Part shown: positions 53,083-59,632 of the stretch, one piece after another
How the letters are laid out: each line of letters opens with the position of its first letter
Position numbering within the stretch: the stretch's first letter is position 1
Assembly (NCBI GenBank): GCA_947589035.1
Contig: CANPYZ010000012.1
Location: forward strand, 1 to 59,632
Source: an uncultured Clostridia bacterium
GTDB taxonomy: Bacteria; Bacillota; Clostridia; Oscillospirales; Ruminococcaceae
Direction of reading: 5' to 3'
DNA length: 59,632 nt
Notes under the pieces: model-generated
The model's database searches: none
Seen by the model: only the letters and a program-made list of their open reading frames with translations
Told to the model about the DNA's origin: nothing
Position numbers and translations under genes: made by a program

Positions 53083-53985
53083 ATGAAAAATACAATTTTT
53101 ACTGGTGCGGCTGTTGCCATTACCACACCGTTCAATCTTGACGGTTCAATTAATTATGAAGGTCTGGGAAAAAATATTGATTACCAGATTGACAACGGCA
53201 CAGATGCCATTGTCGTTTGCGGAACAACTGGTGAATCTTCTACAATGTCCGATGAAGAACACCGTGAATGTATTAAATTTGTTATTGAATACACTAATCA
53301 CAGAGTTCCTGTAATTGCCGGAACAGGCAGCAACGACACTCGTTACGCCATTGAACTTTCCGTGGAAGCTGAAAGACTCGGTGCAGATGGGCTTTTACTG
53401 GTTACGCCCTATTATAATAAAACCACACAAGCCGGATTGCTTGACCATTTCACAATTATTGCCAATAGTGTGAAAACGCCGATTATTTTATATAATATTC
53501 CCGGCAGAACCGGAATGAATATTTCCGTTGAAACAATGGAAAAATTAGCCCATCATAAAAATATTGTCGCTGTTAAAGAGGCTTCCGGCAATATCAGCTA
53601 TACAGCACAGCTTGCTGCTACATGTGGGGAATTAATTGACATTTACAGCGGAAATGATGACATGATTGTGCCGATTATGTCCCTCGGCGGTAAAGGGGTA
53701 ATTTCCGTTCTGTCTAACATTCTCCCGAAAGAAACACATGAAATTGCACAGCTTTGTTTAGATAACGATTTCCGGAAAGCCGGAGAACTTCAGCTGAAAT
53801 ACATGGAATTAATTAATTCCCTGTTCTGTGAAGTCAACCCGATTCCCGTTAAAGAAGCCATGAATCAACTCGGTATGGATGCAGGTTCCTGCCGTATGCC
53901 TTTAACGAAAATGTCCGCTAATAACGTTGCCCGCCTGATGTCCGCTATGCAAAGGCTCGGTATGCCTGTTTCCGTTGTGGACTGA
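53083..53985 (+). CDS. dapA: 4-hydroxy-tetrahydrodipicolinate synthase
   Basis: 300 residues. Schiff-base K165 (VAVKEASGN), Y137 (LYNIPGRTG) and GTTGES motif. ATG chosen over a TTG two codons earlier because AAAGGTG lies 7 nt upstream. Condenses pyruvate with aspartate semialdehyde, 26 nt after asd. Confidence 0.96.
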   Translation: MKNTIFTGAAVAITTPFNLDGSINYEGLGKNIDYQIDNGTDAIVVCGTTGESSTMSDEEHRECIKFVIEYTNHRVPVIAGTGSNDTRYAIELSVEAERLGADGLLLVTPYYNKTTQAGLLDHFTIIANSVKTPIILYNIPGRTGMNISVETMEKLAHHKNIVAVKEASGNISYTAQLAATCGELIDIYSGNDDMIVPIMSLGGKGVISVLSNILPKETHEIAQLCLDNDFRKAGELQLKYMELINSLFCEVNPIPVKEAMNQLGMDAGSCRMPLTKMSANNVARLMSAMQRLGMPVSVVD

Positions 53986-54010
53986 TTTGCAGAGTGAATG
54001 AGGTAAAGCA

Positions 54011-54772
54011 ATGGAACAAATTAAAATTTTAATTTCCGGTGCTTCCGGTAAAATGGGTCACGCTGTCGCTGATGCCGCTAAAGAACATGCAGATTGCGTG
54101 ATTTGTGCCGGAATAGACTTGCAAACAGAATCTTATGCAGATTTTCCGATTTATTCCCGATTTTCTGAACTTCCGGAAAAACCTGATGTGATTATTGATT
54201 TTTCTAATCCGGCAATTTTAGGGGATTTGCTGAATTATTGCCTTGTCAATGGCGTGCCTTGCGTGCTTGCCACAACGGGCTATTCTGAAACGCAAATTGC
54301 CGAAATTAAAAAAGCCGCTGAAAGTATTCCCGTATTTTTCACGTTCAATCTTTCGCTTGGCATTAATTTATTAGTGCAGTTAGCGAAAAAAGCCGCTGCC
54401 ATTTTAGGAAATCAATTCGATATTGAAATTATCGAAAAACACCACAACCAGAAAATTGATGCTCCCAGCGGAACGGCGTTAATGCTTGCCGATGCAATTA
54501 ATGATTCTTTAAATCACCCGTATCATTATATTTACGACAGGCATTCCCAACGCCGGAAACGGGAAAAAACGGAAATTGGTTTACATGCCGTTCGGGGCGG
54601 AACAATTGTCGGTGAACATGATATTATTTTCGCCGGTCATGATGAAGTGATTACCCTTTCGCACAGTGCCGCTTCAAAAAGCGTTTTCGCTGTCGGGGCA
54701 GTCAATGCCGCAATTTTCCTCACTCACCAGAAAGCGGGCATGTATGACATGAGTGCATTAATGGCTGACTAA
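54011..54772 (+). CDS. dapB: 4-hydroxy-tetrahydrodipicolinate reductase
   Basis: 253 residues. NAD(P)-binding ISGASGKMGHAV, catalytic block EIIEKHHNQKIDAPSGTA (His-His and Lys). Third gene of the lysine-controlled operon, GAGG upstream. Leads to diaminopimelate for peptidoglycan, and to lysine and spore dipicolinate. Confidence 0.95.
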   Translation: MEQIKILISGASGKMGHAVADAAKEHADCVICAGIDLQTESYADFPIYSRFSELPEKPDVIIDFSNPAILGDLLNYCLVNGVPCVLATTGYSETQIAEIKKAAESIPVFFTFNLSLGINLLVQLAKKAAAILGNQFDIEIIEKHHNQKIDAPSGTALMLADAINDSLNHPYHYIYDRHSQRRKREKTEIGLHAVRGGTIVGEHDIIFAGHDEVITLSHSAASKSVFAVGAVNAAIFLTHQKAGMYDMSALMAD

Positions 54773-54788
54773 AATAGAAACTTTTCAG

Positions 54789-54817
54789 GGCAGTATGTTC
54801 CGCACATACTGCCTTTT
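54789..54817 (+). terminator. Terminator after dapB
   Basis: GGCAGTATGT and its exact complement around a 5-nt loop, followed by TTTT. Confidence 0.82.
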
Positions 54818-54880
54818 CGCATGTTTTGCGCTGAACAAGCATACACTTCATTAGAATTTTATCCGAAAGGATTTGACCTA

Positions 54881-56386
54881 ATGAAACGTAATATTCTGAA
54901 AGATACGCTTTTATTGACTTTCATTCAGCTATTTCTTGACGGAATAGGGCTTTTGCTTAATTCGTTCATGACGAAACATCTCGGCGCAGAAGCAATTGGC
55001 ATTTTCACGCTGACGAATAGTTTTTTCCAGCTTGCCTCAATGATTGCCGGAGGGAATGTTTTTCTTTGTGCAAGCAGGTTTATTTCTGAAGAATTAGGAA
55101 AACCTTCCCGAAATCCCCGAAAAGTATTAGCCTACTGTTTAGAAACAAGTTTAGTCTTAAGTTTAACGGTTAGTTTGCTAATAATTCTTTTTGCGCCGTG
55201 GTGCGGAAGGCAATTTCTGCATGATTCCGGACTGACAAGCCCGATTCGGTTAATGGCAATTTCTTTGCCGTTAGTGACATTAGTTTCCTGTTTTAAAGGC
55301 TATTTCAACGCTTGCTGTAAAACAGGAATTTGCGCCGCTGCTGATGCGATTGATTTTTTAGTTCATGCAATTTTAACAATGGGAATGATTTATTTTTTCC
55401 CACCGAAAACGAACGCCGGAATTTGTTTCATGATGGCATTCTGCACAATTAGCTGTGAATTAATTACACTAATTTTTCTGTTGTGTTGTTTGCCGTTCTG
55501 CCAGACTGAAACAACCGGAAAAGTTTCACTTTCTTTGAAAAAATATATTTTTTCCGCCGTGCCTGTTATGGCTGGTTCAGCATTAACTTCTTTTTTAAGT
55601 GCCGCTAATGATGCACTCGTGCCAATCACGCTGAAACAATCCGGAAATTCTAATGCAGAAGCATTAAGTCAATTCGGCATTTTTGAAGCAATTGTCATTC
55701 CGGTATTATTTTTTCCGTCAACCATTTTCGTTTCGCTTTCGGGAATACTCGTCACGGAAACCGCAAGGGAAAACGCTGCCCATCATCACGCCCGAATTAC
55801 CTGTATTGCTGAAAAAGCCGTTCAGAAAACTATTCTGTTTGCCGTATTCGTCACGGAAATTTTCATTTTATTCGGAAATGAAATCGGTGAATGGCTCGGC
55901 GGCGGAGTTGCTGCCGGAAAAACAATTGCCTTTATTGCGCCTGTTGTGCCATTTATTTATTTAGAAATTATTCTCGAAAGTATAATTAAAGGCATTGGCT
56001 CACAAGCATTTTCTTCATTGAATTATCTTGCGGAATATGTTGTCAGAATTTCCTGCGTGTTAATTTTCATTCCGATATTAGGATTTTACGGAATTGTTCT
56101 TTCTTATTATGCAAGTAATATTTTCGGTAATGTCAGCAGAATCATTCATGTAATCAAAAAAACCGGAATGGAATTTTCTTTTGTGAAATTTTTAGGGATT
56201 CCCTTATTTTCAGCCGTTCTTTCCGGAGAATTTATGATCATGATTTTTCATGTTCTGCATATTCCGCCGGAAACAAATTTATTCAGTATGATATGTTTTA
56301 TTTTATTATGCTGTCCGGTTTACTTAATGATTCAGAAAGAATTATTCTCCCTATCTCCCACACCGGAAAAAAGCCGCCTGCATTAA
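54881..56386 (+). CDS. SpoVB/MATE-like lipid flippase
   Basis: 501 residues from the ATG after GAAAGG, with about 12-14 membrane helices. Belongs to the MOP flippase group: the N-terminus LLTFIQLFLDGIGLLLNSFM and GAEAIGIFTLT match SpoVB-like proteins, which handle lipid-linked peptidoglycan precursors during spore cortex or wall formation. A polysaccharide flippase role is the alternative. It follows dapB after a terminator and probably has its own promoter. Confidence 0.82.
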   Translation: MKRNILKDTLLLTFIQLFLDGIGLLLNSFMTKHLGAEAIGIFTLTNSFFQLASMIAGGNVFLCASRFISEELGKPSRNPRKVLAYCLETSLVLSLTVSLLIILFAPWCGRQFLHDSGLTSPIRLMAISLPLVTLVSCFKGYFNACCKTGICAAADAIDFLVHAILTMGMIYFFPPKTNAGICFMMAFCTISCELITLIFLLCCLPFCQTETTGKVSLSLKKYIFSAVPVMAGSALTSFLSAANDALVPITLKQSGNSNAEALSQFGIFEAIVIPVLFFPSTIFVSLSGILVTETARENAAHHHARITCIAEKAVQKTILFAVFVTEIFILFGNEIGEWLGGGVAAGKTIAFIAPVVPFIYLEIILESIIKGIGSQAFSSLNYLAEYVVRISCVLIFIPILGFYGIVLSYYASNIFGNVSRIIHVIKKTGMEFSFVKFLGIPLFSAVLSGEFMIMIFHVLHIPPETNLFSMICFILLCCPVYLMIQKELFSLSPTPEKSRLH

Positions 56387-56398
56387 ACAGACGGCTTT
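56370..56398. terminator. Convergent terminator
   Basis: AAAGCCG-CCTG/CAG-CGGCTTT hairpin that contains the SpoVB-like stop codon and touches the stop codon of the opposing membrane-protein gene. Serves both convergent transcripts. Confidence 0.72.
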
Positions 56399-56942
56399 AT
56401 GTTTTCTTTCCAGTAATTCTGGGTTTTAATACTTTCCGGTAAAATACACATAACCCGTCAAGCGATGTATCATACATTAAGAAAAACGGATTCAGCAGAA
56501 GAAGAATTATTTTTCCGGCATGTTTGCCATATTCCTGAAATTCTTCCAGCATTTCCTGCATACCGAAAAGATAAGTATTCACATAAAAATAAATCATCAT
56601 GCTGAAATTGAAAATACATAATTTCAGTAGAATTTTCAAAGGTTTGCAGTGTAATTTTTCCAGATAATACCGGATTAACGGGAAACTTCCGAAAAATAAA
56701 ATGAAAATCAATGCGGCTTCTTTATCATAAGTCACAAACAAAGATAATAAACTAATTGCCGTGTATGTGACCCACGCCCATTCAATGCCAACTTCCATCA
56801 CAACAATTAATAATAAAATTCCGGCAATCATTGGCAAAGTTAAATATAATAACGGAAATACCCCCGTTAAAAACATACTCATTAAACAAAATGCGGAAAT
56901 AATTCCTCCGAGGGCTACCTGATAACTTTTCTGGTGCATCAT
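56397..56942 (-). CDS. Multipass membrane protein, unknown
   Basis: 181 residues from the ATG that overlaps the luxS stop (ATGA). Five or six hydrophobic helices, a basic C-terminus (RKVLKPRITGKK) and no recognised motif; a tyrosine- and phenylalanine-rich helix about residue 110. It could be a small transporter subunit of the ECF S-component sort, but this is a guess. Position after luxS is its only functional clue. Confidence 0.72.
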   Translation of the reverse strand: MMHQKSYQVALGGIISAFCLMSMFLTGVFPLLYLTLPMIAGILLLIVVMEVGIEWAWVTYTAISLLSLFVTYDKEAALIFILFFGSFPLIRYYLEKLHCKPLKILLKLCIFNFSMMIYFYVNTYLFGMQEMLEEFQEYGKHAGKIILLLLNPFFLMYDTSLDGLCVFYRKVLKPRITGKKT

Positions 56943-57409
56943 TCTGACGGATAACGTAAATTTTCCGGTGTCCAATTCTTCAAAACTTCCAGCATATCAG
57001 CGGCAGTTTCTTTCGCTTCAGGAAGGTTATGCAGAAGATATTGACCGCATTCTTTCCGTTGACTTCCTGGAATTTCGCCTTCAAAATTCAAAATATAGTC
57101 AAAACTGTTTCTGACTAACTGAATCGCTTCCTGTTCAGTAAGCGTTTCACGGAACAAAACATAAAAACCTGTCTGGCAGCCCATGGGACCTACATAAATT
57201 ACTTGATTTGTGTAAACGCTGTTTCTCATGAAAGTTGCCATTAAATGTTCAATTGTATGTGCGCACGCCGGAGAAAGATAATCTTTCTCCGGATTATTTG
57301 GCTTTTTCATGCGAATGTCATAAGTCATGACATCACCGTCTTTACGGGAAATGTACATGCCTTTTTCCAGAATGTCATGATTGATTGTAAAACTTGCAAT
57401 TGTTTTCAT
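56939..57409 (-). CDS. luxS: S-ribosylhomocysteine lyase LuxS
   Basis: 156 residues. Metal ligands H51 and H55 of HTIEH plus C121, and catalytic C78 (GPMGCQTG). Recycles S-ribosylhomocysteine, releasing homocysteine and the AI-2 precursor. GAGGG site 7 nt before the ATG. Overlaps the downstream gene and follows purB by 10 nt. Confidence 0.96.
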   Translation of the reverse strand: MKTIASFTINHDILEKGMYISRKDGDVMTYDIRMKKPNNPEKDYLSPACAHTIEHLMATFMRNSVYTNQVIYVGPMGCQTGFYVLFRETLTEQEAIQLVRNSFDYILNFEGEIPGSQRKECGQYLLHNLPEAKETAADMLEVLKNWTPENLRYPSE

Positions 57410-57419
57410 GATTTTGCCC

Positions 57420-58859
57420 TCACACATTAATTTCGGCTTTATCGTCCGAAACGCCGTTCGCCTCTAAAACAGGCTGAACACAATTGGAAATAAATTCTTC
57501 CACTTGCTGCGGACATCTGCCAATGAAATTTTCCGGTTTCATAATAGCATCTAATTCTTGCTTAGTCATATTAAACATTGGTTCAGCAAGAATTAATTCA
57601 CATAAATTATTGTCAAGCCCTTCCTGTTTCACACGTTTTCCGGCAATCATGGAAAGTTCACGGATTTTTTCGTGTAATTCCTGACGGTTTCCGCCTTTTT
57701 GAACAGCGTCCATCATAATATTTTCAGTTGCCATGAAAGGTAATTCTGCCATTACACGCTTTTCAATGATTTTTTCGTAAACGACAAGACCGTTTTCAGG
57801 GTCAGTGACATTCAGCATAATATTTAAAATTGCATCTACGCCGAGAAATGCTTCTGCTACGGCAATTCGTTTATTAGCGGAGTCGTCAAGTGTCCGTTCA
57901 AACCATTGTGTTCCGGCGGTGAATGCCGGATTCAGCACATCACACATCACATATCTTGACAAAGAAGTAATCCGTTCATCACGCATAGGATTTCGTTTGT
58001 AAGCCATTGCAGAAGAACCGATTTGATTTTTTTCAAAAGGTTCTTCCATTTCTTTGAAACTTTGCATTAAACGAATGTCATTGGAAAATTTACTTGCTGA
58101 CTGGGCAATGCCTGCTAAAACAGAACATACCTGATAATCTATTTTTCTTGAATACGTCTGCCCCGATACAGGAACAACAGATGTAAAACCCATTTCTTCC
58201 GCAATCATCTGTTCTAATTGCTTAATTTTTTCAGTGTCGTTGTGGAATAATTCCATGAAAGAAGCCTGCGTTCCGGTTGTGCCTTTGGAGCCGAGTAATT
58301 TCAGCGATTTCAACCGGAAATCTAAATCTTCTAAATCCATGAGTAATTCATTACACCAGAGAGTAGCACGTTTCCCGATTGTCGTCAGTTGTGCCGGCTG
58401 TAAATGCGTATACGCTAAACAAGGTAAAGCCTTATATTTTTCAGCGAATTTTGCAAGCTGGGCAATTACTTTAATTAATTTTCTTTTCACAACCTGAAGT
58501 GCATCACGCATAATAATAATATCTGTGTTATCTCCGACATAACAGGAAGTTGCCCCTAAATGAATAATTCCTGCTGCTTTCGGGCATACTTTCCCGTAAG
58601 TGTACACATGCGCCATCACATCATGACGGACTAATTTTTCCCGTTCAGCAGCGACGGCATAATCAATATTTTCCACATTAGCTTCTAATTCGTCTACTTG
58701 TTCCTGAGTAACATTCAAGCCGAGTTTCATTTCTGCACGGGCTAACGCAACCCATAATTTCCGCCATGTGGTGAATTTTTTATCAGCGGAAAATAAATAT
58801 TGCATTTCCTGACTTGCGTAACGGGTGCAGAACGGGCTTTCATAACTTTGTGTTGACAT
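57420..58859 (-). CDS. purB: Adenylosuccinate lyase
   Basis: 479 residues from the ATG with GGAGG 8 nt upstream. Fumarase-superfamily signature GSSAMAYKRNP, and IIHLGATSCYVGDN. Acts in IMP and AMP synthesis. Confidence 0.95.
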   Translation of the reverse strand: MSTQSYESPFCTRYASQEMQYLFSADKKFTTWRKLWVALARAEMKLGLNVTQEQVDELEANVENIDYAVAAEREKLVRHDVMAHVYTYGKVCPKAAGIIHLGATSCYVGDNTDIIIMRDALQVVKRKLIKVIAQLAKFAEKYKALPCLAYTHLQPAQLTTIGKRATLWCNELLMDLEDLDFRLKSLKLLGSKGTTGTQASFMELFHNDTEKIKQLEQMIAEEMGFTSVVPVSGQTYSRKIDYQVCSVLAGIAQSASKFSNDIRLMQSFKEMEEPFEKNQIGSSAMAYKRNPMRDERITSLSRYVMCDVLNPAFTAGTQWFERTLDDSANKRIAVAEAFLGVDAILNIMLNVTDPENGLVVYEKIIEKRVMAELPFMATENIMMDAVQKGGNRQELHEKIRELSMIAGKRVKQEGLDNNLCELILAEPMFNMTKQELDAIMKPENFIGRCPQQVEEFISNCVQPVLEANGVSDDKAEINV

Positions 58860-58881
58860 GACAAATTCCTCCAAATTTAAT

Positions 58882-59367
58882 TTATTCCGGCATAAATACT
58901 AAAACCGGACTCATTCCGTCATATTTCCGGATAATGTCCGGATGCTGACGGGCATAGGCAAAAACTTTTCCGGCGAGTTCTTCCCGGGCAAACTCCAAAA
59001 GAAACTGAAACGGCTTCTTCATCACGATTTCACAGAGAGGAGAAAGAACAAGCCCGATATGATTATCAATTTTCATGACCTGAAACGGGTAAATCTGACA
59101 TTCAAACGGTTTTTCTTCTCCGAGAAGACAACCTGTTTCCGAGTCTAAAAGCGGACAAAGAAATAAATCTTCCGGATAGTCTTCCCTGATTCGAAATATG
59201 CAAGATTCTTTCCCTTTGGAAACAAAACGGCTTTCCGGAATTAACTTTTCTGCCTTCTGGCGGTTTTCCGGATTCAATGCAGGCTGTTCCCATGTGTCAT
59301 AACGGCTGAATACACAGCATTCTTTACAGTTTGCACAGGCTTCATGTGTCAATATTTTGGATAACAT
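58882..59367 (-). CDS. YkgJ-type cysteine-cluster protein
   Basis: About 161 residues. Cysteines in CANCKECC at the N-terminus, a later FLCPLLDSETGCLL and FECQIYPFQV; this is the zinc/iron-chelating CxxCxxCC (YkgJ) family of unknown role. Start uncertain: Met at 59367 keeps the cysteine box near the N-terminus, Met at 59421 (after ACAAGGA) adds 18 residues and an ATG at 59460 lies inside the flanking tnpB element end. 22 nt before purB. Confidence 0.78.
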   Translation of the reverse strand: MLSKILTHEACANCKECCVFSRYDTWEQPALNPENRQKAEKLIPESRFVSKGKESCIFRIREDYPEDLFLCPLLDSETGCLLGEEKPFECQIYPFQVMKIDNHIGLVLSPLCEIVMKKPFQFLLEFAREELAGKVFAYARQHPDIIRKYDGMSPVLVFMPE

Positions 59368-59454
59368 ATTCCCGTTACTGAAAACTGATAAAAAGTGATA
59401 AAGCAAACTTTTCTGTTTCATTCCTTGTTCATTGTGTCCACTTTTGATATGACA

Positions 59455-59632
59455 AGTCATTATCTACTCGTAGTTGATATGACACTCCAAAGGCGTAACT
59501 TCCCGACTAACGTATCAGTACACACCAATTGCATTTGTTTTGGCTATGCAATGAATTTTTTGTATCGCATTAAATTCACACTTGCCTGAAAATCTCTGTC
59601 AATCACAAGTCCACATACAGAACAATGATAAA
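59455..59632 (-). ncRNA. Right end and putative omega RNA of a second tnpB element (partial)
   Basis: Shares with the 39-kb element the minus-strand blocks CGGGAAnTTACGCCTnTGGA and GAGTAGATAnTGAyTT; the latter ends at about 59455, taken as the element boundary. An ATTGCAT/ATGCAAT-type inverted repeat (about 59528-59553) overlaps the tnpB stop. Confidence 0.42.
59544..59632 (-). CDS. tnpB: TnpB, C-terminal end (partial, runs off window)
   Basis: The last 28 codons are visible: YHCSVCG, the second zinc-ribbon pair, then VIDRDFQASVNL with the third RuvC Asp, and a basic end (RYKKFIA). The usual Asn after DRDF is Gln here. It aligns with the end of the 39-kb TnpB but is clearly diverged, so this is a different element, not a recent copy. 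Confidence 0.85.
   Translation of the reverse strand, partial: YHCSVCGLVIDRDFQASVNLMRYKKFIA

Overview
The window comes from an AT-rich, spore-lineage Firmicute that degrades plant cell walls. A Ruminococcus-like member of the Oscillospiraceae is the best guess. The evidence is a set of secreted proteins carrying type I dockerins (xylanases, a metalloprotease, two serpins), CBM22-bearing GH10 and GH30 xylanases, a complete spoIIIA operon behind a sigma-E-type promoter, and the usual clostridial order nusB-xseA-ispA-dxs-tlyA-nadK-recN. All assignments were made by reading motifs and gene order; no searches were run.

Layout, left to right. (1) 0.2-4.2 kb, minus strand: the Pnkp-Hen1 RNA end-healing, sealing and methylation pair behind a consensus promoter. 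(2) 4.3-8.4 kb, minus: an MMPL/RND exporter followed by a secreted protein with Leu/Gly heptad repeats. (3) 8.5-12.1 kb, plus: thiS-thiF-thiG-thiH-tenI, the thiazole branch of thiamin synthesis, without a TPP riboswitch. (4) 12.1-15.6 kb, minus: an unusual, tightly coupled operon encoding a YbjN-like protein, a ClpP-like protease, a soluble VirD4/TraG-like ATPase and a small acidic protein. It has a roughly 400-nt structured leader with a micro-ORF and sits just downstream of a separately promoted tRNA-like gene with an abnormal anticodon loop. I consider this the most likely undescribed system here. (5) 15.8-22.4 kb, minus: a xylan operon (CBM22-GH10-CBM22-dockerin-GH43-CBM6, then GH30-CBM22-dockerin) with a beta-carbonic anhydrase directly behind it. 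(6) 22.6-27.6 kb: a small plus-strand ribbon-helix-helix gene, a dockerin-bearing M6 metalloprotease and two lipoproteins. (7) 27.6-40.8 kb, minus: thiI, a cysteine desulfurase, recN, nadK, tlyA, dxs, a DUF212 protein, ispA, a shortened xseA, a TsaD-like protein, nusB and an Asp23-family gene, interrupted by an IS200/IS605-type tnpB element. (8) 40.9-45.3 kb, minus: spoIIIAH to spoIIIAA. (9) 45.4-50.4 kb, minus: an ECF sigma factor, a membrane-anchored probable anti-sigma factor and two tandem dockerin-serpins. (10) 50.5-59.6 kb: queA; a lysine riboswitch controlling asd-dapA-dapB; a SpoVB-like flippase; purB-luxS-membrane protein; a cysteine-cluster protein; and the 3' end of a second tnpB running off the window.

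The parts connect in several places. Dxs supplies DXP both to isoprenoids (with IspA) and to ThiG, and the cysteine desulfurase and ThiI are plausible sulfur donors for ThiS. The dockerin proteins form a cellulosomal set in which xylanases, a protease and protease inhibitors could share one scaffold, and the ECF/anti-sigma pair is placed to control the serpins. The lysine-controlled asd-dapAB operon feeds peptidoglycan and lysine synthesis. The spoIIIA operon and SpoVB indicate retained sporulation capacity.
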